Positions 1-8,817 of a DNA stretch of 64,000 nt are shown here, one piece after another. The notes under the pieces were generated by a model. That model made no database searches and was not told the DNA's origin. It saw only the letters and a list, made by a program, of their open reading frames with translations. Location: assembly GCA_965267425.1 (NCBI GenBank), contig OZ253959.1, forward strand, positions 372,001 to 436,000, given 5' to 3'. A program made the position numbers and the translations under genes. The stretch comes from G965267425 sp965267425 (GTDB lineage Bacteria > Bacteroidota > Bacteroidia > Flavobacteriales_E > Vicingaceae). How positions within the stretch are numbered: the stretch's first letter is position 1; every line of letters begins with the position of its first letter.

Positions 1-215
1 CCAGCGTTTTTTTCCAAGTTTAAGACAGACGTATTCGATGAAAACTCAGCGGATAAATTTGATAAAACATCCAAGGTCTTATCGGTGCTTCCATCATTCA
101 CAAACAACAAATGAACTTGCGGATGTTCTTTTAAGAAACGTTGATAATCTGCTACAGGGAATCTTTTGGATTCGTTGTAACATGGAATAACAATGGCAAC
201 TGAAGAAGCTGTCAA
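1..215 (-). CDS. Glycosyltransferase family 2, N-terminal part (cut by window edge)
   Basis: The leftward reading frame is open from the window edge to about position 215. It encodes a typical GT-A opening: a hydrophobic strand ending VAIVIPCYNES, then VHLLFVNDGSTDKT, the nucleotide-sugar binding Asp-x-Ser region of family 2 enzymes. No ATG is available. The best start is TTG at 215, ten bases after the scoB stop, so the gene is probably the last visible member of the leftward operon. The acceptor cannot be inferred from about 70 residues; polyprenyl-phosphate or surface-polysaccharide transfer are both possible. Confidence 0.75.
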   Translation of the reverse strand, partial: MTASSVAIVIPCYNESKRFPVADYQRFLKEHPQVHLLFVNDGSTDKTLDVLSNLSAEFSSNTSVLNLEKNA

Positions 216-225
216 GGGGGTATGC

Positions 226-882
226 TTAAATGGACATTTCTGGCACCAATGGTGGTACCGTTAATTTTCCTGCCGTGGCATCAACAATCTCTTCCGTTGA
301 CACTCCCGGTGCTCGCTCCAATAAATGAAATCCATCTTCTTTCACGTCTAATACGGCAAGGTTGGTCACAATTTTTTTGACACACCTCACACCAGTTAAA
401 GGCAAGGTACATTCGGGTAATAGCTTTGATTCACCTTTTTTGTTCGTGTGCATCATGGCCACGATGATATTTTCTGCAGATGCTACCAAGTCCATGGCTC
501 CTCCCATACCTTTCACCATCCTTCCAGGAATTTTCCAATTGGCAATATCACCATGTTCTGAAACTTCCATCGCTCCTAAAACCGTCAATTGCACATGTTG
601 CCCTCTGATCATAGCAAAACTGGTGGAAGAATCAAAAAATACAGCTCCGGGCATGGTGGTAATGGTTTGTTTTCCTGCATTGATTAAATCCGGGTCTTCT
701 TCCCCTTCATATGGAAATGGTCCCATTCCCAACAATCCATTTTCAGATTGAAATTCTACTTCTATTCCTTCAGGAATGTAATTGGCAACCAACGTGGGTA
801 TGCCTATTCCTAAATTTACATAATAACCGTCTTGCAATTCCTTGGCTATTCTTTTAGCTATTCCGTTTTTATCCAAGGCCAT
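226..882 (-). CDS. scoB: 3-oxoacid CoA-transferase subunit B
   Basis: Small subunit (218 aa) of succinyl-CoA:acetoacetate CoA-transferase, which activates acetoacetate in the cytoplasm using succinyl-CoA. The catalytic glutamate motif SENGLLGMGP is present with Glu47, the residue that forms the enzyme-CoA thioester in the family. The length is normal. It starts 2 bp after scoA ends, so the two subunits are co-translated in the usual A-B order. Substrate choice (3-oxoacid against another short acyl-CoA) is inferred from family resemblance to ScoB/AtoA. An AtoE-type short-chain fatty acid transporter lies at 55.3 kb. Confidence 0.93.
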   Translation of the reverse strand: MALDKNGIAKRIAKELQDGYYVNLGIGIPTLVANYIPEGIEVEFQSENGLLGMGPFPYEGEEDPDLINAGKQTITTMPGAVFFDSSTSFAMIRGQHVQLTVLGAMEVSEHGDIANWKIPGRMVKGMGGAMDLVASAENIIVAMMHTNKKGESKLLPECTLPLTGVRCVKKIVTNLAVLDVKEDGFHLLERAPGVSTEEIVDATAGKLTVPPLVPEMSI

Positions 883-884
883 AT

Positions 885-1580
885 TTATCGGGTTCGAGTT
901 GTTCGTTGTTCAATTCTTTTTTCAAATTTTTCACCCTTAAAAATGCGCTGAACGAAAATTCCGGGAGTGTGAATAAAATTTGGATCCAGCTCACCAGGTT
1001 CCACCAATTCTTCAACTTCGGCAACGGTAATTTTCCCGGCCATAGCCATCAATGGATTGAAGTTTCTGGCGGTGGCATTAAATATGAGATTACCTTCCGC
1101 GTCTCCTTTCCAGGCTTTAACAAACGCGAAATCTGCGGTGAGTGCGGATTCGAGAATATGGGGTTTCCCATTAAATACACGAGATTCTTTTCCTTCTGCA
1201 ATTTCAGTTCCGTAGCCTGCAGGTGTAAAAAAGGCCGGAATTCCTGCCCCACCAGCTCTACATCTCTCTGCCAATGATCCTTGTGGAATTAAATCTACCT
1301 CTAATTCACCTGAGAGCATTTGTCTTTCAAACTCGTCATTTTCACCGACATAAGATGAAATCATTTTTTTAATCTGACGATTTTGAAGTAAGAGACCCAA
1401 ACCAAAATCATCAACTCCAGCATTATTTGAAATGCAAGTGAAATCATTCATTCCACTGTTTGCCAATTCTGCAATACAGTTTTCAGGTATACCGCACAAT
1501 CCAAATCCTCCCAACATGAATGTCATACCACTTTCTACGCCTTTCAGCGCCTCTTTTGGTCCTGAGACAACTTTATTCAT
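885..1580 (-). CDS. scoA: 3-oxoacid CoA-transferase subunit A
   Basis: Subunit A (231 aa) of the same CoA-transferase. The glycine-rich CoA-binding loop GGFGLCGIP lies at residues 24-32 and the family block around GGAGIPAFFTPAGYGT follows. It begins 3 bp after the PBP1A stop and ends 2 bp before scoB, so it belongs to the long leftward operon. Its coupling to cell-wall and gliding genes is probably positional rather than functional. The start is the first ATG of the frame. Confidence 0.93.
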   Translation of the reverse strand: MNKVVSGPKEALKGVESGMTFMLGGFGLCGIPENCIAELANSGMNDFTCISNNAGVDDFGLGLLLQNRQIKKMISSYVGENDEFERQMLSGELEVDLIPQGSLAERCRAGGAGIPAFFTPAGYGTEIAEGKESRVFNGKPHILESALTADFAFVKAWKGDAEGNLIFNATARNFNPLMAMAGKITVAEVEELVEPGELDPNFIHTPGIFVQRIFKGEKFEKRIEQRTTRTR

Positions 1581-1583
1581 AGC

Positions 1584-4019
1584 CTAGATATTGTTGAATT
1601 CTTCATCTTCATCGAACTGATAGATTTCGGGGTCTTGTATAGCCCCACATTCAGTTTCAATACTAATTCTTTTTTCAGGTTTTTCAAAATCGTCCATTCT
1701 CAACCCTATGGTAGAATCTGCATAAACTTTTTGCATATAATATCCCCAAATGGGCAATGCCATATTTGTACCCATTCCTTTACTCAAAACAGAAAATCGA
1801 ATACCCGGTTCGTTAGCGCCTACCCAGACTCCGGTAACCAATTCTGGTGTCAGACCAATGAACCATCCATCCGAGTGATTTTGTGTGGTTCCAGTTTTTC
1901 CGGCAATGGGATTTCGAAAACCACCATACGGTCTCGTCTGGACTGGGAGCCGCAAACGCATGGCTGTTCCTCTGGCCTTTCCTCCATCCCAGTATTTATT
2001 GTAAACGGCATCAACGGTACCTTTCAACATTTCAAGCATGATATAGGCTATTTCTTCGGTCATGGCCTCATTGGTATTTGGAATGAAATTTTTAATGAGG
2101 TTTCCATTGTTATCTTCAATTCTTGTAATGAATATGGGTTCAGTCCAAACTCCTTTATTCGCATATGTTGAAAATGCACCCGTCATTTCAAATAAACTAA
2201 TGTCTTCCACCCCCAAACAAAGAGAAGGAACAGGTTTTAACGGACTGGAAATCCCCATTTCTTTGGCAAGGTCTACAACAACCTGCGGACCAAATTGTTT
2301 CATAATCCATGCCGTAACATTGTTCATGGAGTTGGCCAATCCAAATTTCAACGTGACCATTCCATGGAAATTAAATCCGTCTGTTTTGGGCGTCCAATCT
2401 TTCATCAGATCATATTGCCCTTTGTGAATGGTTACAGGTTTGTTAGGAATTTCATCACAGGGGGTATAATTCCTTTGCATGGCAATGGTGTACAGTATAG
2501 GTTTGATGGTAGAACCCACCTGGCGTTTTGACATGCGAACATGGTCGTATCGGAAATGTTGATAATTGATACCACCTACCCAAGCTTTAATATGACCTGT
2601 GCTGGGGTCCATGGACATGAGTCCAGCCTGAAGGATACTTTTGTAGTATTTAATGGAATCCATGGGAGACATCAATGTATCTACTTCGCCATTCCATGTA
2701 AATATTTTCATGTTCGTTTTCGAATCAAAAATCTTATTGACACTGTCCAGGGGAAGTAAGTGTCTCACATTTTTACAATCCTCGGCCAGACACTCCACTT
2801 TTTTAGTTCCTTTTTGAATGGAAATACTCAAATATTTCCCTCGCCGTCCGCAATTTGTACATTCCTTTCCGGTATATATAGCATACCTTTGGCTTTGCTT
2901 TTTGGCTGCATTTAATCGTGCTTCTCTATGTTTCGGTTTTGTTTTCCAGTCATAGGGAGCAATGTTTTTTCGCTTGGATAAATCCCTGAAAAAATCGGGT
3001 TGCAATTCAACTGATAAATGCTCTTTCACCGCCCACTCTGCTTTTTCCTGATATTTTAAATCAATGGTGGTATACACTTTCAACCCATCACGATAGATGT
3101 TATATGGCTTTCCATCTGGTTTATGAATTACGAATTCTCCAGTAGTAGGATCTTTTTCTTCAAAGAGCCGTTTTAATTCTGCACGTAAAACTTCCCTGAA
3201 ATACGGAGCGGTTCCCAATTTATGATCTACCCGCTGATAATTCAATGCCAATGGAAGGGCTTTTAATGAGTCAAACTCAAGTTGATTAATCATATTATTT
3301 CTCAGCATCTGGGCGAAAACCACATTTCTTCGTGTTCTTGTGGTATCAAACCGATCAGGATTAACAGGGTTAAAGATGCTTGGATTTTTTGCCATTCCAA
3401 CCAGCATAGCCGATTCATCCAGAGAAAGATCAACAGGTAGTTTATTGAAATAAATGCGTGCGGCAGATTTAATTCCAACAGCATTATTTAGAAAATCAAA
3501 CCGATTCAGGTACATGGTCAAAATTTCCTCCTTGGTATACTGTCTTTCCAATCTTGCAGCTATGATCCATTCTTTGAGTTTCTGTTTGATTCGTTCCAAC
3601 TTTGAAGTGGGTACTTCACTAAACAACAGTTTCGCCAATTGTTGGGTAATGGTACTTCCACCTCCACCTTTTCCCAGTCTAAGAACAGCACGAACAACTC
3701 CCCGAGCATCTATGCCGGAATGATTCATGTATCGTTCGTCTTCTGTAGCAATCAATGCACGGAAAACATGAGGAGATATTTCTTTGTAATTGGCACGGGT
3801 TCGATTTTCCAGAAAATAACGTCCTAAAATCTTGTTATCGGCAGTAATGATTTCAGTGGCAAGTGAACTTTTCGGATTTTCAAGTTCTTCGAAGGTTGGA
3901 AGAGGGCCAAAGAAACCATAATTCGCTAAAAGCAGACCAAAAAAGACAGCCAAAAAGGGTGACGAGACTGTCAGCCAAGGCACCCATATATAATTCCTAG
4001 TCTTTTTTAATTCACTCAT
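1584..4019 (-). CDS. mrcA: Penicillin-binding protein 1A (bifunctional peptidoglycan synthase)
   Basis: Class A PBP, 811 aa, polymerising and cross-linking peptidoglycan at the outer face of the inner membrane. A single membrane anchor lies at residues 12-34. The GT51 glycosyltransferase domain has the catalytic EDERYMNHSG box (Glu93) and GGSTITQQLAK. The transpeptidase domain has SxxK at Ser503-Lys506, SxN at Ser564-Asn566 and a KTGT motif near the C-terminus. An unusual four-cysteine segment, CTNC at 387-390 and C410/C415, sits between the two domains and looks like a zinc ribbon. The ATG overlaps the gldH stop by 4 bp. This gene order next to gldH is known in flavobacteria. Confidence 0.95.
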   Translation of the reverse strand: MSELKKTRNYIWVPWLTVSSPFLAVFFGLLLANYGFFGPLPTFEELENPKSSLATEIITADNKILGRYFLENRTRANYKEISPHVFRALIATEDERYMNHSGIDARGVVRAVLRLGKGGGGSTITQQLAKLLFSEVPTSKLERIKQKLKEWIIAARLERQYTKEEILTMYLNRFDFLNNAVGIKSAARIYFNKLPVDLSLDESAMLVGMAKNPSIFNPVNPDRFDTTRTRRNVVFAQMLRNNMINQLEFDSLKALPLALNYQRVDHKLGTAPYFREVLRAELKRLFEEKDPTTGEFVIHKPDGKPYNIYRDGLKVYTTIDLKYQEKAEWAVKEHLSVELQPDFFRDLSKRKNIAPYDWKTKPKHREARLNAAKKQSQRYAIYTGKECTNCGRRGKYLSISIQKGTKKVECLAEDCKNVRHLLPLDSVNKIFDSKTNMKIFTWNGEVDTLMSPMDSIKYYKSILQAGLMSMDPSTGHIKAWVGGINYQHFRYDHVRMSKRQVGSTIKPILYTIAMQRNYTPCDEIPNKPVTIHKGQYDLMKDWTPKTDGFNFHGMVTLKFGLANSMNNVTAWIMKQFGPQVVVDLAKEMGISSPLKPVPSLCLGVEDISLFEMTGAFSTYANKGVWTEPIFITRIEDNNGNLIKNFIPNTNEAMTEEIAYIMLEMLKGTVDAVYNKYWDGGKARGTAMRLRLPVQTRPYGGFRNPIAGKTGTTQNHSDGWFIGLTPELVTGVWVGANEPGIRFSVLSKGMGTNMALPIWGYYMQKVYADSTIGLRMDDFEKPEKRISIETECGAIQDPEIYQFDEDEEFNNI

Positions 4020-4501
4020 ATTTCTTCTTGATATTGTTCCAGTCGAAATCCCACGTCAGTAATGGAAGGGAGAACTTCTTCTCTCATTCCTTGAATATAT
4101 TCAATTCTGTAAGTGCCAGGAAAAGGAAATTGAATTTTTTCCTTGTACATGATTACGTTGTTCCACAAATGTCCGGCGCTTTTGCCCATCCATTTTCCTT
4201 CTTTATCTGCCAACAAACATTGCACCGTGTCCATGGAATACTTGTTGTTTGGAGCAGTGATTTTAACAAAGAGGTATATGTTTCGGTAAGGGTATGAATT
4301 GTCGTTGCGAAAATTTAGAAAAAGATTATAAAATTCACTTTCGTTAGCCACGTCAAAATCAAATGATATGGTATCTGAAATGGCCCAGCCATTCGCATTG
4401 ATTTCTTGATTTTGATCAAAAACGGTATTGGAACTGCAACTCAATAAAACAGATGAAACCAAAACGGCTATGATTGGAATGACCTGCTTAGTTAACGCCA
4501 T
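4016..4501 (-). CDS. gldH: Gliding motility lipoprotein GldH
   Basis: GldH is an outer-membrane-associated lipoprotein needed for gliding in flavobacteria. The 161-aa product starts MALTKQVIP, has a short hydrophobic signal and a lipobox ending LLSC, followed by a beta-rich domain typical of the family. The frame is open for 34 further codons upstream, but that extension is lysine/arginine-rich, lies inside the 3' end of ricT and would block the signal peptide. The ATG at 4501 is therefore preferred; it overlaps ricT by 14 bp. The neighbours PBP1A, PSP1-domain protein and holB match the known flavobacterial gldH locus. Confidence 0.9.
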   Translation of the reverse strand: MALTKQVIPIIAVLVSSVLLSCSSNTVFDQNQEINANGWAISDTISFDFDVANESEFYNLFLNFRNDNSYPYRNIYLFVKITAPNNKYSMDTVQCLLADKEGKWMGKSAGHLWNNVIMYKEKIQFPFPGTYRIEYIQGMREEVLPSITDVGFRLEQYQEEI

Positions 4502-5651
4502 TTGAAGGTCTTTTATTTTTATTCTTTTGATGATTTCTCTTTCCCTTTTTCTTCTTTTTGAATTTCTTTTTGACATCAAATTTGTCCGCATTGGCTTGTC
4601 CAACTAAATCAAATCCCTTAGAAACTTCCGGGGTTTCAACGGTTATTAAATCTTCAATGGAATCAACTTTTTTCCCTTTCTTATTTTTTTCTAAAATTTC
4701 ATTCACCTTTTCCAGAGGAATTTCAATGAAGCGATAAGGTTCGTCTTCATAAGCGTACCACATTTTTTTTCGGAAAATGTCCATTTTCTGAAAGGTGGCG
4801 GTTCCTTTTTTGGTTTTCAACGGAATTTCCGTGTCTGGAAAACTCTTCAATTCTTCCGTATAGACGTCTAATTCATAATTGAGACAACACTTCAATTTAC
4901 CACATTGTCCGGCAAGTTTTGCTGGATTAAGTGAAAGCTGTTGATAGCGCGCAGCGGATGAAGAAACAGATCGCATGTCACTCAACCAAGAGCTACAACA
5001 CAATTCTCGTCCACAAGACCCAAGTCCACCTAGACGGCTTGCTTCCTGGCGCATGCCAATTTGTTTCATTTCAATCCGAACTCCAAAATTTTTGGCCATA
5101 TCCTTGACCAAGTCTCGGAAATCTACCCTGGATTCTGATGTATAATAGAATATAGCTTTGGAATGATCACCCTGGAATTCTACATCACTGATTTTAATGT
5201 CCAGTTGTTGAAGTTTAGCCAACTTCCTGGATTCGATCATTGTATTGGTTTCCAATGAAATGGCTTTCTGCCATTTATCAATGTCTTTTTGATTTGCTAT
5301 CCGCACTACTTTTAGGAAATCTTTTTCAGCACGAATGACATTCTTTCGGTTCATTTGAATTTTAACCAAATCTCCCGTCAACGAAACAACACCCACGTCA
5401 TGCCCCATTTTTGCTTCAACCACCACAACATCTCCCTGACGTAAGGATAAACCATTGTCAAAATAAAATTCCTTTCGGCTGTTTTTAAATCGTACTTCGA
5501 GAAAATGGTAGGGTTCAAAATTATCAGGATTGGCAATGTCTCCCAACCAATTGGTTACTTGCAATTTGTCGCAACCTTCCGGCCCACAATTTCCATTATT
5601 TCTACATCCCGCAGGAGTACCATTTCCGTTTGAGCAATTGCTGCAACTCAT
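4488..5651 (-). CDS. ricT: PSP1-domain protein, RicT-like
   Basis: The protein (387 aa) carries the PSP1 domain with the characteristic cysteine blocks GSCGRELCCSSWL and GQCGKLKCCLNYEL (roughly residues 210-260), which in the Bacillus RicT/YaaT protein take part in an Fe-S-containing complex affecting RNA processing. An extra Cys-rich N-terminus (Cys3, 6, 16, 22, 27) is a feature I associate with Bacteroidota homologues. The C-terminus is a lysine-rich tail of about 30 residues, probably disordered or nucleic-acid binding. It starts 2 bp after holB. The molecular role in Bacteroidota is inferred, not demonstrated. Confidence 0.85.
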   Translation of the reverse strand: MSCSNCSNGNGTPAGCRNNGNCGPEGCDKLQVTNWLGDIANPDNFEPYHFLEVRFKNSRKEFYFDNGLSLRQGDVVVVEAKMGHDVGVVSLTGDLVKIQMNRKNVIRAEKDFLKVVRIANQKDIDKWQKAISLETNTMIESRKLAKLQQLDIKISDVEFQGDHSKAIFYYTSESRVDFRDLVKDMAKNFGVRIEMKQIGMRQEASRLGGLGSCGRELCCSSWLSDMRSVSSSAARYQQLSLNPAKLAGQCGKLKCCLNYELDVYTEELKSFPDTEIPLKTKKGTATFQKMDIFRKKMWYAYEDEPYRFIEIPLEKVNEILEKNKKGKKVDSIEDLITVETPEVSKGFDLVGQANADKFDVKKKFKKKKKGKRNHQKNKNKRPSNGVN

Positions 5652-5653
5652 TC

Positions 5654-6820
5654 TTAACTAGTCAAAACAGGGTTAGACAAATTTACATTTTTGATTCTTA
5701 TCAATTTGGTCATTTGAATGGAAAGATCCATAAAGATTATTCGGGCATTGGCATTTCTGGCAATGTGTTGAATGGTTTCTTCAAACACAGATGTCATTTC
5801 CGGAAGATTTCCAGCGTGAATGAAGGGTGAAAAGTTTTGTATAAATTTCATCTCTCCAGACGAGGCATGTTGAATGTTTTCATCACCATAATTTTTAACC
5901 AAACATTCGCGAATTAGGTGCAATGATTGTTTTAGAAATGCAATATGCCATTCTCTGCCATGTCTTGAAATCTCATCTGACCATTTTATCAATTGAGGAA
6001 TATCTGCCCGATAACACATTCTTGACCATTCCACAAACGCATTGGTAAATTCTTCTGACAGATCGGTTCCGGACATTTCGTCGATGGCATGAACAATATT
6101 TCCGGCTGCTTGATTTGCAACACGATTAATTTCTTCTGAAGAGGCATCTGGAAATTTTGGGGTCAGAAAGGTGATCAAATCAGAAGACTTGAATGGGAGC
6201 GTTTGAATTCTTTGGAGTCTGGAAAGGATGGTTTGAGGTAAGTTTTCATGGCGTTCACTTACCAAAAAAATATATGCATTTTCCGGTGGTTCTTCTATGA
6301 TTTTTAAGAGCTTGTTCAGACCGGCAATGTTCATCAATTCAGGCCTCCAAATGATCATTACCCGATTGGGTGATTCATACCCTTTTAGAGAAAATGATCG
6401 AATGACCTCCAGGGCTTCAGATGTCGGGATCATTCCCAATTTTTTTTCAGCACCAATGGCATGCATCCATTCGGGTAGAGAAATGTATGGATTGTTTACA
6501 ATACGTTCTCGCCAGGCATGCATGAATTTACCACTGCTGGGGTCCTTGGCAACTTCTTTGGTAGTGGCGGTTGGAAATATAAAATGAACATCAGGATGTG
6601 CCAATTGATTCAATTTCACGCAAGACTCACAATGACCGCATGAATCGCCATTGGATTTGTTACGGCACAAGATGTATTGCACAAATGCCAGGGTAATGGC
6701 TAACTGAGCGCCATTTTTCTGACCGTCAAACAACATGGCATGACCAATTCTGTTGGCCGATTCCATCTTCACCAATGTTGTTTTTAGTTCAGTTTGTCCT
6801 GGAATATCCTTAAATAACAT
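5654..6820 (-). CDS. holB: DNA polymerase III delta' subunit
   Basis: Clamp-loader subunit delta' (388 aa). The N-terminal AAA+ fold has a degenerate P-loop (DGQKNGAQ in place of GxxGxGK), as expected because delta' does not bind ATP. The four zinc-ligand cysteines C52, C61, C64 and C67 are present, and the sensor region ILSRLQRIQTLPF lies in the middle. It is the first gene of the seven-gene leftward operon and has a good -7 promoter element 26 bp upstream of the ATG. Confidence 0.9.
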   Translation of the reverse strand: MLFKDIPGQTELKTTLVKMESANRIGHAMLFDGQKNGAQLAITLAFVQYILCRNKSNGDSCGHCESCVKLNQLAHPDVHFIFPTATTKEVAKDPSSGKFMHAWRERIVNNPYISLPEWMHAIGAEKKLGMIPTSEALEVIRSFSLKGYESPNRVMIIWRPELMNIAGLNKLLKIIEEPPENAYIFLVSERHENLPQTILSRLQRIQTLPFKSSDLITFLTPKFPDASSEEINRVANQAAGNIVHAIDEMSGTDLSEEFTNAFVEWSRMCYRADIPQLIKWSDEISRHGREWHIAFLKQSLHLIRECLVKNYGDENIQHASSGEMKFIQNFSPFIHAGNLPEMTSVFEETIQHIARNANARIIFMDLSIQMTKLIRIKNVNLSNPVLTS

Positions 6821-6845
6821 TCAATTATGGTTGTAGTGCCTCTGT

Positions 6846-6853
6846 CAAAACTA
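6846..6853 (-). promoter_or_regulatory. -7 promoter box of the holB operon
   Basis: On the minus strand the sequence reads TAGTTTTG, a perfect match to the Bacteroidota -7 consensus TAnnTTTG, 25 bp before the holB ATG. No TTG is present at the expected -33 spacing. The remaining intergenic DNA up to 7003 is very AT-rich and I see no clear promoter for the rightward stress-protein gene in it. Confidence 0.6.
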
Positions 6854-7003
6854 GCATTAATACCATTAATTATGATTGGATTTATTAATTTTTACGTATG
6901 TTTATTTCTTAGCAATTTCATATTGGTTAGAAATACATAAATTTTTATTTTAGTTGAAAATTATTTGATACGTATAATTTAAAATTACTTTAAGCCGAGA
7001 CAC

Positions 7004-7822
7004 ATGTATACATTACTTGTACCAACAGATTTTACTGAAGCCGCAGACTGTGCTTTCGATCATGCGAACAAGATTGCCGAATTATTTAGTGGCGAAGTGA
7101 AATTACTTCATGTTGTAGCCAAGGATAAAGAAATTCCAAAAGCCGAAGATAAACTTGACAAAATTATTAGTGAGAAGGCCGTTAATGGGGTGAATTATGG
7201 AAAAATTGTCAAAAAAGGGAACATTTTTGATGATATTGGTGATGTAGCCAAAGAAATTGGAGCCAATATTATTTTGATGGGAACTCATGGTGTCAAAGGA
7301 ATTCAGAAATTGGTTGGTAGTTATGCATTGAAAGTAATCTTACATTCTGAAGTACCATTTATTATCACTCAGAAAAAAGGACCGGTTCATAATGGATATC
7401 AAAACGTAGTTGTTCCCATTAACTATGAGCAGGAGACCAAACAAAAACTGGTATTGATTGCAGCCATTGCTATACATTTTAAAGCTACGTTGCATGTTTT
7501 TGTTCCAAATGAATCGGATGCTTTCCTTAAAGCGAGACTTAAGAATCAACTTGGATTTACACGTAAGTTTTTGGATGAGAAAAAAGTGCAGTATGATGTA
7601 AAAATTGCTGAGAAAAAAGGTGATTTCAATCAGCAAGTTGCTGAATATGCGAAACGAATTGGTTCTGACTTAATTGCGGTAATCAATACAGCAGATAAAG
7701 GAGTATTACCGGATTTTATGGGAGGAAGTTCAGGTGAGCAGGATTTGATAACCAACAACGAACAGATTCCTGTTATCATTATGAACCCTTCGCAAAAATT
7801 TGTAGCAGAGTCGTTTGGATAA
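7004..7822 (+). CDS. Tandem universal stress protein (two UspA domains)
   Basis: A 272-aa cytoplasmic protein with two consecutive UspA folds, about residues 1-125 and 130-272. The first domain has the ATP-binding pattern G-x2-G-x9-G-S (GTHGVKGIQKLVGS), and the second ends with GGSSGEQDLI before IPVIIMNP. Tandem Usp proteins bind ATP or AMP and are linked to starvation or redox stress; the exact role here is unknown. It is transcribed alone. Its terminator lies inside the convergent neighbour at 7856-7889. Confidence 0.9.
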   Translation: MYTLLVPTDFTEAADCAFDHANKIAELFSGEVKLLHVVAKDKEIPKAEDKLDKIISEKAVNGVNYGKIVKKGNIFDDIGDVAKEIGANIILMGTHGVKGIQKLVGSYALKVILHSEVPFIITQKKGPVHNGYQNVVVPINYEQETKQKLVLIAAIAIHFKATLHVFVPNESDAFLKARLKNQLGFTRKFLDEKKVQYDVKIAEKKGDFNQQVAEYAKRIGSDLIAVINTADKGVLPDFMGGSSGEQDLITNNEQIPVIIMNPSQKFVAESFG

Positions 7823-7825
7823 AAT

Positions 7826-8785
7826 TCAATCCAGGTGTTCAAGATAAATTTCAGGGTGCTCAGACAACAATGTCTGGGCACTTTTTTTTGTCGCTTGAGC
7901 AAAATTCAATGAGGCCTTGGTGTCAGGAAACAAGGGTCTGTGTCGATACCTCTTATTGATATCTTCCACTTTATTTGCCAAGGCTTGTGCACTTTCTGTC
8001 AAATAGTGCTTTTTGAAAATGGAGTAGATATAATCCACACCTTGTTTGGACGGGTGCACCAAATCTTCTTCATAATATCGATAATCTCGCAAATCATCAA
8101 GAACGATTTCGTACGAAGGAAAGTAATGCACATTGGGGTGGTTATCAACCAATTCTTGAGCAGATAAACGCAAGATAGATTTGGACAGTGCATTCGCTTC
8201 GAAACCATCCTTCAAATGCCTTACGGGTGATACGGTGAGCAATACATTTAAATGTGGATATCTTTTTGTCAATACACCAATGCTATTTGTCAAATGCTCT
8301 ACAATTTCCTCCATACGAAGCAATCGCTTATCAAAAGTAGAATTGGGTACCTTATGACAATTGGCAACAATTTTATTGGTTTCTAGGTGTTCGTATATCC
8401 AGGCGGTTCCCAAGGTGATTACCAACACAGAACTTTTGGACAGGAATTTTCCAGCCTTCGAAATGGTGGCATTGACATTTTCCGTCATTCGGGTTTTATC
8501 CATTTCGGAAAAAGATCCATGATGATCAAACGAGTGCCACAATTCATTTAATTGAAAAAAATCGCTCTCTGTGTATTTTTTCTCGTTCAAAACCGACATC
8601 AGTTGTTCAGAAAGAGAAATGGGATTGTACACAATACCAAAAGGATTAGAAAACACATGAAATCCAGCGTTTTGAAGTAAGGTGGTTATTTGCTGAGCAA
8701 AACAAGAACCCATAGAGAAAATGTGATCACGATGCTCAAGTTGAAAAGATGGATTGTTAATTTTGATTTCGGTGCGAAAATTCAT
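7826..8785 (-). CDS. GSCFA-domain protein (SGNH-hydrolase-like)
   Basis: The 319-aa product carries the family signature GSCFA at residues 26-30, followed by SNPFGIVYNP, and later blocks VTLGTAWIY, TVSPVRHLKDG and YYEEDLVHPS. The family is related to SGNH/GDSL esterases; the Ser of GSCFA and the Asp-x-x-His (DLVHP) would be the catalytic residues by analogy. The natural substrate is unknown. I chose the ATG at 8785 rather than the ATG seven codons upstream because the family begins close to FRTEI and the shorter start leaves room for a promoter. The 3' end encodes, on the other strand, a terminator for the stress-protein gene. Confidence 0.85.
   Translation of the reverse strand: MNFRTEIKINNPSFQLEHRDHIFSMGSCFAQQITTLLQNAGFHVFSNPFGIVYNPISLSEQLMSVLNEKKYTESDFFQLNELWHSFDHHGSFSEMDKTRMTENVNATISKAGKFLSKSSVLVITLGTAWIYEHLETNKIVANCHKVPNSTFDKRLLRMEEIVEHLTNSIGVLTKRYPHLNVLLTVSPVRHLKDGFEANALSKSILRLSAQELVDNHPNVHYFPSYEIVLDDLRDYRYYEEDLVHPSKQGVDYIYSIFKKHYLTESAQALANKVEDINKRYRHRPLFPDTKASLNFAQATKKSAQTLLSEHPEIYLEHLD
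7856..7889 (+). terminator. Intrinsic terminator of the universal stress protein gene
   Basis: GTGCTCAGAC, loop AACAAT, then GTCTGGGCAC form a 10-bp stem with one G-T pair, followed directly by eight T residues at 7882-7889. It is strong and correctly oriented for the rightward stress-protein transcript ending at 7822. The whole element lies inside the coding sequence of the leftward GSCFA gene, where it encodes part of the C-terminal tail. Confidence 0.88.
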
Positions 8786-8817
8786 GTCAATGGCGTACGA
8801 TTTCAATTATCGAAAGT

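Noticed and set aside
4502..4603. Longer gldH frame beginning at 4603
   Set aside because: The extra 34 residues are highly basic, overlap ricT by over 100 bp and would hide the lipoprotein signal peptide.
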